DNA of 64,000 nt, from the NCBI RefSeq assembly GCF_024171945.1, contig NZ_JAMTCR010000002.1, positions 868,001 to 932,000 on the forward strand, given 5' to 3'. The notes below the pieces were generated by a model, which worked only from the letters and a program-made list of their open reading frames with translations, searched no databases and was not told where the DNA came from. Position numbers and translations under genes: made by a program. Positions 33,935-42,410 of this stretch are shown here, one piece after another. The stretch is from Actinokineospora globicatena (GTDB taxonomy: Bacteria; Actinomycetota; Actinomycetes; Mycobacteriales; Pseudonocardiaceae). Position 1 is the stretch's first letter. Each line of letters starts with the position of its first letter.

Positions 33935-36900
33935 CTAAGCCCCCACCAACGCCCGCCGGTCCACGACGCCCATGTCCACAACGACATCCGCGCGTTCGGC
34001 TTCCGCCGGGCGGTGGGTGATGTGGAGGACGGTCTTGCCCGCCAACGCTTCGTGGAGGGTCGCGAGGACGCGGTCGGCCGTCGGGACGTCCAGGTGGGCG
34101 GTCGGCTCGTCAAGCACGATCAAGTCAGCGTTGGCCAAGAGCGCGCGGGCTAGGGCAATCCGTTGGGCCTCTCCGCCCGATGTGGTCGTGGCAGTGGCGT
34201 CCAGGTCGAAGCCCGGTAGCCCTGCCTTAGCCAACGCAGCCTCTAGCTCGGCGTCAGTCGCGTGTGGGGCAGCGAGCTTGAGGTTCTCCCGGACGCTGGT
34301 GGAGACGAGCATCGGGTCCTGCGGGCACCAGGCCACGGTGGGTGGCCGGGTGAGGCTGCCGGTCTCGGGGTTGATGAAACCGAGCAGCAGCGCGGCCAGA
34401 GTCGACTTGCCAGCGCCGGAAGGACCGACGACGGCGGCGTGGGTGCCCGGCGCTAGACGCAGGTCGAACCCGTTCAGCACCGGCCGCGACGCACCTGGCC
34501 ACCGAGCCGTCACGTTCTCCAGGTGGACACCCTCGCCACTGGTCCACTGCTCGGCCGGGGCAGCGGGAGCCGCTTCCAGGGCGCTGATCCGGGCGTAGGC
34601 GGCGCGCAACGCAGGCAGGTGGGTCACGGCTGGCGGGAGGATCGCGAGGACCTCAGCGAGCGCGAGAGGGACGAGCGCGACGATCGGGATCAGGACCGGG
34701 TCGATGCCGACGGCCAGGTAGGTGCTCACGACGGTGGCGGCGCCGAGGAGCAGCGTGATCAACGCCTGCCCGGCTCCAGCGCCGAACGCCTGCCTCTTGG
34801 CGCGGGCAACGAGGGCAGCGTCAGCGGACGCCAGGGCTGCCCGGTGCTGGGTATGCCTACCGAAGGCGATGAGGTCGGGCGCGCAGGTGAACAGATTCAG
34901 CACACCAGCTGCGACCGTGCGCCGACCTTCGGACAGCGCGGCGGTGGCGCGGCGCTCCGCGACAAGAGACACGAGAGGTGCACCGAAACCCGCTAGGACT
35001 ACCGCGATCGCTAGCGCGAGACCGGCTGTCGGAAGGATCGCGGTCTGCACGGCTATAGCGGCAACGCAGGCGCCTAGCGCTACCAAGGGCGGGACCAGGA
35101 CGCGAGGTGTCAGATCGCGAACGGTGTCCACGTCGTCGACGAACCGGCGCAGGCCCTCACCTGAGCGCAGGCCGAGGGCACGCGCCGGTCCGATGCGGAC
35201 GAGGGCGTTCCAGAGGCGGACCCGCAGGTCGGTCGCGGTCCGGAACACCGCGTCGTGGACGGCGAGGCGCTCGGTGTAGCGGAGCGCGGCGCGGGCCAGG
35301 CCGAAGGCGCGGACACCGACGACGGCGATGGAGAGGGTGAGGATCGGCGGCTGCTGGGCGGCCTTGGCGATCAACCAGGCCGACAGCGCGGCGAGCAGGA
35401 CCCCGCTGACGAGTGCCGCCGACCCCAGCGCGGCACCGCCGAGCATGCGGTGGTTGATCAAGCCGCGGAGCGGGCCGGGGCCTGCCGCCACCTCGTCGGC
35501 GACGTCCACACGCGGTTGGGCGGCGAGTGCGGCATCAGCGGCCGTGACCGCCCGGTGGGTGGCCATGATGACGGCGATGCCCTGGTCAGCGGCGCGTTCG
35601 ATGGCCGCCATGACGGTGGCCGCCGTCGCCGGGTCCAGGTGGGCGGTGGGTTCGTCGAGCAGCAGCAGGCGGGTCCCCGGGCGGGACAGGGCGCGCAGGA
35701 GGGCGACGCGCTGCCGCTCCCCCGCCGACAGTTCAACGATCCTACGATCCAACAGGTGAACAATCCCGAGATCGGCGGCGAGGTCCACGTCGTCGACCTC
35801 GGCGGAGACCAGGGACTCGGCGAACTCCGGCCGTTGCGGCACCCACGTGACGATTTGCCGCCATATCGACATATCGATATCGACCAGGGGAGTGCCGTCG
35901 ACTGTGATGGCGCCTTCGAACGGGACGAACCCGAGCAGGGCCGCGAACGCTGTCGACTTGCCGGTGCCGCTGGCCGAGTCGAGCCGGACTATCTCGCCCG
36001 GCCGCACGACCAGCGACAACCCATCAGGCGCGTAGCCATCACGACGCCGGACGCGCAGACCGTCGATGCGCAGCTCGCTGAACCCGCTGACCGCGCGACC
36101 CCCGCCAGCCGCGACCTCCGGGATCTCCGCGACCCGCCGGATGGCCTCTAGGCCGTCCTCGCTGGCGTGATGGGCAGCGCCAGCGGCCCGCAGCGGCAGA
36201 TAGCACTCAGGGACCACGATCAGCACAAACAGGCCCACGGCCAAGGTGAGATCACCGGCCACGAGCCGCACACCGATGACGACCGCTACAAGAGCCACCG
36301 ATAGCGTCGCCACCAACTCCAAGGCGAACGCGGACATGAACGCCACGCGCAGCACCCCGAGTGTGCCGCGCCGATGGGCGTCCGACACCTTCCGCACGGC
36401 CTCTGCCTGCGCCGAAGCACGGCGGAACGCGGTGAGGACAGGCAGGGCGCGCACCAACTCCAGCAGGTTGCCCGACAACCGCTCAGTCGCCGCGGCTGCC
36501 GGTCCCACCCGATCCTCGGTGTAGCGGCCGATGACTATCGCGAACAGCGGGATCAGCGGGACTGTCAGCGCAACCACCACGGCGGAGGGCCAGTCGACGA
36601 ACAGGATCGATGCGCCTACCGCCAGCGGTACCACGGCAGCGGTAACGAGCGCCGGTAGGTACACACCGAAGTAGGCATCCAGCGCGTCGAGCCCTCTAGT
36701 CGCTAGAGACGTCAACTCCCCCACACCGCGCTTGGCAACCCACTCCGGCCCTAGAGCCAACGCGCGGTCCAAGGTGAGTGCCCGAAGTTCTTCTTTGGCC
36801 CCTGCCGCTGCGCGCGTTGAGACCACCTGTGTCGCCCACCCCAACAGCGAGCGTGCGACGACAGCGCCAGCCAGGACAGCCAACGTCCGCGACGAGTACG

Positions 36901-37075
36901 AGGTAAGAACCGCCGCCAACGCCCAGGCCTGCACCACGAGAACAGCCGCGTTGACCACGGCGAGACCACCGGCCAAGGCCAGCGCCCGGCGCGCTGACCG
37001 GGACAAACCCGGTAGCGCGCCGAGCGGGCCTCTCCCGGACCGACTGGCGGGTCGAGGCTGTCCGGGAGAAGTCAT
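33935..37075 (-). CDS. cydDC: Fused CydD-CydC thiol-reductant ABC exporter
   Basis: This 1046-residue protein fuses CydD and CydC, each with a six-helix membrane domain and an ATPase domain. CydD has GTGKSTAFAALLGF as Walker A, LSAGERQRVALLRAL as signature and LLLLDEPTAHLDPATA as Walker B. CydC has GPSGAGKSTLAALLLGF, SGGEAQRIALARALL and LIVLDEPTAHLD. The E. coli heterodimer exports cysteine and glutathione and is needed for cytochrome bd assembly. The ATG at 37075 overlaps the cydB stop (ATGA). The fused form is usual in actinobacteria. It lies in the order cydA-cydB-cydDC-kinase. Confidence 0.95.
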   Translation of the reverse strand: MTSPGQPRPASRSGRGPLGALPGLSRSARRALALAGGLAVVNAAVLVVQAWALAAVLTSYSSRTLAVLAGAVVARSLLGWATQVVSTRAAAGAKEELRALTLDRALALGPEWVAKRGVGELTSLATRGLDALDAYFGVYLPALVTAAVVPLAVGASILFVDWPSAVVVALTVPLIPLFAIVIGRYTEDRVGPAAAATERLSGNLLELVRALPVLTAFRRASAQAEAVRKVSDAHRRGTLGVLRVAFMSAFALELVATLSVALVAVVIGVRLVAGDLTLAVGLFVLIVVPECYLPLRAAGAAHHASEDGLEAIRRVAEIPEVAAGGGRAVSGFSELRIDGLRVRRRDGYAPDGLSLVVRPGEIVRLDSASGTGKSTAFAALLGFVPFEGAITVDGTPLVDIDMSIWRQIVTWVPQRPEFAESLVSAEVDDVDLAADLGIVHLLDRRIVELSAGERQRVALLRALSRPGTRLLLLDEPTAHLDPATAATVMAAIERAADQGIAVIMATHRAVTAADAALAAQPRVDVADEVAAGPGPLRGLINHRMLGGAALGSAALVSGVLLAALSAWLIAKAAQQPPILTLSIAVVGVRAFGLARAALRYTERLAVHDAVFRTATDLRVRLWNALVRIGPARALGLRSGEGLRRFVDDVDTVRDLTPRVLVPPLVALGACVAAIAVQTAILPTAGLALAIAVVLAGFGAPLVSLVAERRATAALSEGRRTVAAGVLNLFTCAPDLIAFGRHTQHRAALASADAALVARAKRQAFGAGAGQALITLLLGAATVVSTYLAVGIDPVLIPIVALVPLALAEVLAILPPAVTHLPALRAAYARISALEAAPAAPAEQWTSGEGVHLENVTARWPGASRPVLNGFDLRLAPGTHAAVVGPSGAGKSTLAALLLGFINPETGSLTRPPTVAWCPQDPMLVSTSVRENLKLAAPHATDAELEAALAKAGLPGFDLDATATTTSGGEAQRIALARALLANADLIVLDEPTAHLDVPTADRVLATLHEALAGKTVLHITHRPAEAERADVVVDMGVVDRRALVGA

Positions 37076-38079
37076 GGGACGTGCACCGGCGGGATGTGCG
37101 CGGCGCTGACCCGCTTGCGGAAGACCCAGTAAGTCCAACCCTGGTAGACGAGCACGGCAGGCGTACCGAACAGCGCCACCCAGCTCATGACCTTCAGGGT
37201 GTAGGGGCTAGAGGCCGTGTCCGCGACAGTCAGCGAGTACGCGGAATCCAGAGTGGACGGGAGAACGTTCGGGTAGAGCGCACCGAACAAGGCCACGACG
37301 GTAGCGACCACAGCAGCAGCGAGCGCCGCGAACGCCTGGCCCTCCCGCCCTGCCGAGAGCCGTTCGAACGCCACCGCCGCAGCGATCACCACAACTGCCA
37401 CCGCCACCCACGTCCACCACTCGCCCCACGACAGCTGCACCAGCACGAGCAGCCCGGCCAGCGGCAACAGCGCCCACGGCCCCACCCGGCTCGCGAAGGC
37501 GCGGGCCCGGTGGCGGATGTCGCCGTCGGTCTTGAGCGCGATGAACACCGCGCCGTGGACCAGAGCGAACCCGACCACCGCCACCGCCCCCAACAGCGAC
37601 TCGGCGGTGATGGCCGCGAACGGTCCACCCACCCGGTTGCCGTTAGCGTCGAGCGGTAGTCCAAACACCGTCGTAGCCAACAAGAGCCCGACGCCGACGG
37701 CCGCGACAAGCGACCCACCGACGATGATCCGATCCCACGCGCGCCGCCACCGATCGCTGTCTACCTTGCCCCGGTACTCGAACGCGACGCCGCGCCCGAT
37801 AAGAGCGACCAGGAACAGGACCAGTGGTAGGTAGGTACCGCTGAAGAGCGAGGCGTACCAACCTGGGAAGGCGGCGAAGGTAGCGCCACCGGCGACGAGT
37901 AGCCACACCTCGTTGCCGTCCCAGACCGGGCCGATGGTGTTGATGAGGACCCGGCGCTCGGTGTTGTCCCTGGCCAGCACCGGCATGAGCATGCCGACGC
38001 CGAAGTCGAATCCCTCCAGGAAGAGGTAGCCGAGCCAGAGCACGGCGATCACGCAGAACCAGACGTCCGCGAGTTCCAC
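37072..38079 (-). CDS. cydB: Cytochrome bd oxidase subunit II
   Basis: This 335-residue polytopic protein is subunit II of the cytochrome bd quinol oxidase, which reduces oxygen to water with high affinity and without pumping protons. The N-terminus WFCVIAVLWLGYLFLEGFDFGVGMLMPVLA, with RRVLINTIGPVWDGNEVWLLV, is diagnostic, and the C-terminus ends with WVALFGTPAVLVYQGWTYWVF. It is 9 bp downstream of cydA, overlaps cydDC by 4 bp, and has normal family length. Its presence indicates respiration under low oxygen or oxidative stress. Confidence 0.96.
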   Translation of the reverse strand: MELADVWFCVIAVLWLGYLFLEGFDFGVGMLMPVLARDNTERRVLINTIGPVWDGNEVWLLVAGGATFAAFPGWYASLFSGTYLPLVLFLVALIGRGVAFEYRGKVDSDRWRRAWDRIIVGGSLVAAVGVGLLLATTVFGLPLDANGNRVGGPFAAITAESLLGAVAVVGFALVHGAVFIALKTDGDIRHRARAFASRVGPWALLPLAGLLVLVQLSWGEWWTWVAVAVVVIAAAVAFERLSAGREGQAFAALAAAVVATVVALFGALYPNVLPSTLDSAYSLTVADTASSPYTLKVMSWVALFGTPAVLVYQGWTYWVFRKRVSAAHIPPVHVP

Positions 38080-38088
38080 AGTGGACTC

Positions 38089-39567
38089 CTAGTAGGCGAA
38101 GGCGAGCTGGTCGCCCGACTTGTCGTCCGGTTCGTCGACCGGTTCCGGCGGGATGACGCCCGCGACCCCCGCGCGGACGTAGCGGGCGATGAGGAACACC
38201 TCGACCACCGCCAGCGCCCCGTAGACCAGGGTCAGCGCGATCAGCGACGTCCACAGCTCGCCGGTGGTCAGCCCCGACACCCCGCGCGCGGTGAACATCC
38301 ACACCCCGTCCACACCGGACGGGTTGGGCACCACCACGAACGGCTGGCGACCCATCTCGGTGAAGATCCAGCCGAAGCTGTTGGCCAGGAACGGGGTGGC
38401 GATACCGCAGAGCACGGCGATCGGGAACCACTTCCCCGTCGGCACCCGCCCACGTCGGGTCACCCACAGCACCCCGGCGGCGGCCAGCGCGGCCAGCGCG
38501 CCGAAGCCGATCATGAACCGGAAGCCCCAGTAGGTCACCGGGAGGTTGGGCACGTAGTCGATCGGCTTGCCGGACAACTCACCCAGCCGGTCGTCCACCG
38601 GGTAGTTGGTGCCGTAGCGCTGCTGGTACTCGACCACCAGGTCCTCGATGCCGCGCACCTCGCTGCTGAAGTCGTTGTGCGCCAGGAACGACAGCAGCGC
38701 GGGCACCGTGACCGACTTGACGTTCTCGCAGTCCGGCCTGGTCACGTCGCCGATCGCGAAGACCGAGAACGCGGCCGGTTGCTCGGTGTGGCACAGCGCC
38801 TCGGCGGCGGCCATCTTCATCGGCTGCTGCTCGAACATCAGCTTGCCCTGGATGTCGCCGGTGATCGCCAACCCGGCGAACGCCACGACACCCACCCAGC
38901 CGCCGAGCTTCACCGACGCCCGCCACACGGGACCGTCCTCGTCGCGCTTGCGCCAGAGGTGCCATCCACCGATCCCCACGAGAAAAGCGCCTGCCACCGC
39001 GAAGCAGCCGATCACCGTGTGGGGGATGGCGGCCAGGGCGGTGTTGTTGGTCAACACGGCCCAGATCGACACCAACTGGGGCTTGCCGTCGACCATCTCG
39101 ACGCCAACGGGGTGCTGCATCCACGAGTTCGCCGCCAGGATGAAGTACGCCGACGCCGTCGACGCCAGGCTGAACGCCCACGCGCAGGCCAGGTGCACCC
39201 GCTGGGGCAACCGGTCCCAGCCGAAGATCCACAACCCCAGGAAGGTCGACTCGACGAAGAACGCGACCAGGCCCTCCATCGCCAGCGGGGCGCCGAACAC
39301 GTCGCCGACAAACCGGGAGTACTCGCTCCAGGCCATGCCGAACTGGAACTCCTGCACGATCCCGGTCACCACGCCCATGGCGAAGTTGACCAGCAGCAGC
39401 TTGCCCCAGAACTTGGTCATCCGCAGGTACTTCACGTCGCCCGTGCGCACCCACGCCGTCTGCATCCCGGCGACCAGCACCGCGAGCCCGATCGTCAGCG
39501 GCACCATGAGGAAGTGGTAGACGGTCGTGATGCCGAACTGCCACCGCGCCAACTCCAGAACGTCCAC
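38089..39567 (-). CDS. cydA: Cytochrome bd oxidase subunit I
   Basis: This 492-residue polytopic protein is the haem-bearing subunit I of cytochrome bd oxidase. It begins at GTG 39567 and contains FGITTVYHFLMVPLTIGLAV (the histidine at about residue 18 is the likely haem ligand), GFRFMIGFGALAALAAAGVLW and WIFTEMGRQPFVVVP, in the second half as usual. The Q-loop is of the short type. It is the first gene of a minus-strand operon with cydB, cydDC and a histidine kinase. The 317-bp upstream region also holds the riboswitch of the divergent gene and an inverted repeat, GTCCCG/CGGGAC, at 39613-39630. Confidence 0.97.
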   Translation of the reverse strand: MDVLELARWQFGITTVYHFLMVPLTIGLAVLVAGMQTAWVRTGDVKYLRMTKFWGKLLLVNFAMGVVTGIVQEFQFGMAWSEYSRFVGDVFGAPLAMEGLVAFFVESTFLGLWIFGWDRLPQRVHLACAWAFSLASTASAYFILAANSWMQHPVGVEMVDGKPQLVSIWAVLTNNTALAAIPHTVIGCFAVAGAFLVGIGGWHLWRKRDEDGPVWRASVKLGGWVGVVAFAGLAITGDIQGKLMFEQQPMKMAAAEALCHTEQPAAFSVFAIGDVTRPDCENVKSVTVPALLSFLAHNDFSSEVRGIEDLVVEYQQRYGTNYPVDDRLGELSGKPIDYVPNLPVTYWGFRFMIGFGALAALAAAGVLWVTRRGRVPTGKWFPIAVLCGIATPFLANSFGWIFTEMGRQPFVVVPNPSGVDGVWMFTARGVSGLTTGELWTSLIALTLVYGALAVVEVFLIARYVRAGVAGVIPPEPVDEPDDKSGDQLAFAY

Positions 39568-39689
39568 GATGAACAGAGTCGCCCTCGGCAGGCTCGGTCA
39601 ACAGGTTCCCGGGTCCCGTTTCACCGGGACGTAGGTCCCCCGTGAGCGGGCACACGTCCTTAGCCCTGCCTGCGACAGCTAGGCTTGAT

Positions 39690-39845
39690 GGGCCAGAGGG
39701 GAGTAGTTCCCGCGACCGTGCGCTCTGCGGTCCGGCGAGGACATCGACATACTGACTCGAGTGATCGGGTCCGGTGCCTCACCCGCGGTCACGCGGGCGA
39801 ACGAGACCTCCGGCCGGGTAGGACCATGCCCGGTCGGAGAGAGCT
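39690..39845 (+). ncRNA. yybP-ykoY manganese riboswitch
   Basis: Both highly conserved halves of the yybP-ykoY aptamer are present in the leader of the downstream transporter gene: GGGGAGTAG at 39698-39706 and ACGAGACCTCC at 39801-39811, the two loops that form the metal-binding docking site. An additional stem (CCGGCCGGG pairing with CCCGGTCGG at about 39810-39836) may be the expression platform. The family senses Mn2+ and usually switches on efflux genes. Boundaries are approximate. Confidence 0.85.
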
Positions 39846-39884
39846 CGCCTTCCTCCGTCCGGGCCCGGACGTAGAGGACTCACT

Positions 39885-40484
39885 GTGGGAAGTGCCCTGA
39901 TCGCGTTCGCCAGTGCTTTCGCGCTGGTGCTCGCTGTCGAGCTACCGGACAAGACGCTGGTGGCAACCCTCATCCTGACCACTCGCTACCGCGCGCTCCC
40001 AGTGTTCATCGGGGTGAGCGCGGCGTTCGCGGTGCAGTGCGTCATCGCGGCCGCGTTCGGCGGGGTGCTGACGCTGCTCCCGGACCAGGTCGTCGCCGCC
40101 GTGGTGGCCGTGCTGTTCGCGCTCGGCGCGTTCCTCCTGCTCAGGGAGGGGTTCGCGAAGCAGGACGACGAGGTCGCCGACGCCGAGGAGGCCGCGCCGT
40201 CGGTGTCGTTCTGGCGAGCCGCGCTGACCTCGTTCGGGGTGCTGTTCGCCGCCGAGTGGGGCGACGCGTCGCAGATCGCCACGGCCGGGCTGTCGGCGCG
40301 CTACGCCGAGCCGGTCTGGGTCGGACTGGGCGCCTGGGTCGCGCTGGTGCTGGTCGCGGGGATCGCGGTGCTGGTGGGCCGCAAGATCGCCGCGAAGATC
40401 AAGCCGCACCTGATCCAGCGGGTCGCGGGCGTGGTGTTCGCGGGCTTCGCGCTGTTCGCCACCTACGAGGCGATCTTCGGCTAG
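39885..40484 (+). CDS. GDT1/TMEM165 (UPF0016) family transporter, riboswitch controlled
   Basis: This 199-residue membrane protein starts at GTG 39885, about 6 bp after AGAGGA. It has two homologous three-helix halves, each with the GDT1 family metal-binding motif: E19-L-P-D-K-T24 in the first and E124-W-G-D-A-S129 in the second (consensus E-x-G-D-K/R-T/S). The family transports Mn2+ and/or Ca2+ (TMEM165, Gdt1, MneA). The upstream yybP-ykoY manganese riboswitch supports Mn export under excess. In the second motif the basic residue is replaced by alanine. A charged loop (KQDDEVADAEEAA) separates the halves. The gene appears monocistronic. Confidence 0.9.
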   Translation: MGSALIAFASAFALVLAVELPDKTLVATLILTTRYRALPVFIGVSAAFAVQCVIAAAFGGVLTLLPDQVVAAVVAVLFALGAFLLLREGFAKQDDEVADAEEAAPSVSFWRAALTSFGVLFAAEWGDASQIATAGLSARYAEPVWVGLGAWVALVLVAGIAVLVGRKIAAKIKPHLIQRVAGVVFAGFALFATYEAIFG

Positions 40485-40491
40485 GCCGTGT

Positions 40492-40526
40492 CCACAGCTA
40501 CGACCCGGCGCGGGTCGTAGCTGTGG
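40492..40526. terminator. Bidirectional hairpin terminator between the GDT1 and IclR genes
   Basis: CCACAGCTACGACCC (40492-40506) pairs perfectly over 15 bp with GGGTCGTAGCTGTGG (40512-40526) with a GGCGC loop. It fills the 48-bp gap between convergent genes. Confidence 0.85.
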
Positions 40527-40532
40527 CAGCGG

Positions 40533-41210
40533 CTAGCGCAGCGACTCGGCGATGATCGCGGCGGCCGCGACCACCTTCGGGCCGACGACAGCGCCGTCCA
40601 GCGGCTCGAAGGTGACCACACCAACGCTCGCGCGCAGGTCAACGACGCCGCGCACCGGCGCCGCAATCCCGTACGCGCCGGGCTGCAGCTCACCGACCGA
40701 GCCAAGCCAGCCGGTGTCACCCGGGCGCATCGTGATGGCCTTGCCGGCCGCGCCCTTGTGCAGCGGGTGACGGGTCCCGACGCGGTACGCGACGTGGTAG
40801 GTCGTCCAAGAGGGCTCGACGACCGCGACCGCCTGCGCCTCATCGCCATCCGCGACGGTGAGGTGCGCGGTAGCGCCAACGGTCTCGGCAAGCTCACGCA
40901 ACGCCGGTAGAGCCGCCACCCGCAACTGCGGAGCGACCTTCGCGGCGAGCTGGAGTAAGCCCAGCCCGAGGCGGACCTTGGACCCCTCACGCCGGACCAG
41001 TCCGCGCGACTGCAACGGCACCAGCAGCCGGTACACGGCCGCGCGGCTGGCCCCGATCGACGCGGCGAGGTCGCTTATCGTCGGCGCCTCGGTGTCGGAG
41101 TCGGCCACCGCCTGCAAGAGGGCCAGGCCGCGGTCGAGGGTCAGCGAACTCTCCTTGGCCACCGGGACCGCTTGGCGGGTGACCGGACCCGTCGACCGTA
41201 TGCCAGGCAC
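40533..41210 (-). CDS. IclR-family transcriptional regulator of homogentisate catabolism
   Basis: This 225-residue regulator starts at GTG 41210, 3 bp after the fahA stop, so it is cotranscribed. The N-terminal winged helix-turn-helix spans about 15-75 (SLTLDRGLALLQAVADS, then ISDLAASIGASRAAVYRLLVPL). The effector domain contains LRELAETVGATAHLTVADGDEA and RHPLHKGAAGKAI, followed by GIAAPVRG. IclR proteins bind aromatic catabolites; its location makes homogentisate or a nearby intermediate a plausible effector. A likely operator, TGTCCG-N5-CGGACA, lies in the hmgA-side divergent promoter. The operon is then self-regulated. Confidence 0.9.
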   Translation of the reverse strand: MPGIRSTGPVTRQAVPVAKESSLTLDRGLALLQAVADSDTEAPTISDLAASIGASRAAVYRLLVPLQSRGLVRREGSKVRLGLGLLQLAAKVAPQLRVAALPALRELAETVGATAHLTVADGDEAQAVAVVEPSWTTYHVAYRVGTRHPLHKGAAGKAITMRPGDTGWLGSVGELQPGAYGIAAPVRGVVDLRASVGVVTFEPLDGAVVGPKVVAAAAIIAESLR

Positions 41211-41213
41211 CGG

Positions 41214-42410
41214 TCAGTCCCCCGCGGCCAGGATCGTCCCGGCGACCTCGGACAGGCCGATGACCGATCCGTCCGGCCCCGGCGCGGTCGCGGTGATCAC
41301 GATGGTGTCGCCGTCGAGCAGGAACGAGCGCTCGGCGCCGTCGTCCAGGGTGATCGGCTCCTTGCCGCCCCAGCTCAGCTCCAGGAACGAGCCGCGCTGG
41401 TGCTTCTCGGGGCCGGAGATGGTGCCGGAGGCGAACAGGTCGCCGGGGCGCACGGTGGCGCCGTTGACGGTCATGTGCGCCAGCTGCTGGGCGAACGAGA
41501 ACGCCATCCCCGCGAAGTCGGGCTTGCTGACCAGGGTGCCGTTCCAGAACACCTGGAGGTGGATGTCGAGACCCCAGTGGGAGTCCTCGACGAGGTAGTC
41601 CTGCCGGGGGTGGCCGGGGTCGGGCACCGCGACGCGCGCGGCGGCGAACGCCTCCAGCGGGGTGATCCAGGCGCCGATAGAGGTCGCGAACGACTTGCCC
41701 AGGTGCGGACCGAGCGGCACGTACTCCCAGGCCTGGATGTCGCGCGCGGACCAGTCGTTGACCGTGACCACGCCGAACACGTGGTCCGGGGCAGCGGAAG
41801 TCGACACACGGCGGGCGACAGGGCCACCGCACACGAAACCGATCTCGGCCTCGATGTCCAGGCGGGTGCTAGGACCGAACACCGGCCCGTCGTCGCCCTT
41901 GCGCTGACCGTGCGGACGCTCGACATCGGTGCCAGAGACGACGACCGTGCCGGAGCGGCCGTTGTACCCAACGGGCAGGTGGCTCCAGTTGGGGAAGACC
42001 GCTTCGCCATCGGGCCGGAAGATCCGACCGACGTTCTCCGCGTGGTTGCGCGACGAGTAGAAGTCGACGTAGTCACCGACGGTGAACGGCAACCGCGTCG
42101 CGGTCTCCGACAGCGGCAAGAGCACCGCGCCGTCCGGGGCGGCCGTTGCCGTCACCAGCTCGATCAGCCGTGCCCGCAGCGCCGACCAGGCAGGCCTACC
42201 TGCGGCCAGCAGCGGGTCAAGCGAGTCCGCGGCGACGAGCTCGGCCAGCTCCGCGGTGAACTCGTCCGCAAGGGGCCTCAGGGGCAGCGCGTGGTCCCCG
42301 ACGCGCACGGCGACAGCAGGACCCTCCGCGGTCTCCACGACGCCGTAGGGCAGCGTCTGGGGGCCGAAGGGCTTGTCCGCGGCGAACGCGGGGTCGTCGA
42401 TCCAGCTCAC
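41214..42410 (-). CDS. fahA: Fumarylacetoacetase
   Basis: This 398-residue hydrolase of tyrosine degradation cleaves fumarylacetoacetate to fumarate and acetoacetate. The GTG at 42410 overlaps the stop of the upstream gene (GTGA). The N-terminal domain (about 1-115) is followed by the C-terminal FAH fold with VGDYVDFYSSRNHAENVGRIFRP (metal-binding DFYSSRNHA), PVGYNGRSGTVVVSGT, LDIEAEIGFVCGG and VVTVNDWSARDIQAWEYVPLGPHLGKSF. Later GTISGPEKHQRGSFLELSW is typical. It forms an operon with an uncharacterised gene upstream and iclR downstream, opposite to hmgA. Confidence 0.96.
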   Translation of the reverse strand: MSWIDDPAFAADKPFGPQTLPYGVVETAEGPAVAVRVGDHALPLRPLADEFTAELAELVAADSLDPLLAAGRPAWSALRARLIELVTATAAPDGAVLLPLSETATRLPFTVGDYVDFYSSRNHAENVGRIFRPDGEAVFPNWSHLPVGYNGRSGTVVVSGTDVERPHGQRKGDDGPVFGPSTRLDIEAEIGFVCGGPVARRVSTSAAPDHVFGVVTVNDWSARDIQAWEYVPLGPHLGKSFATSIGAWITPLEAFAAARVAVPDPGHPRQDYLVEDSHWGLDIHLQVFWNGTLVSKPDFAGMAFSFAQQLAHMTVNGATVRPGDLFASGTISGPEKHQRGSFLELSWGGKEPITLDDGAERSFLLDGDTIVITATAPGPDGSVIGLSEVAGTILAAGD

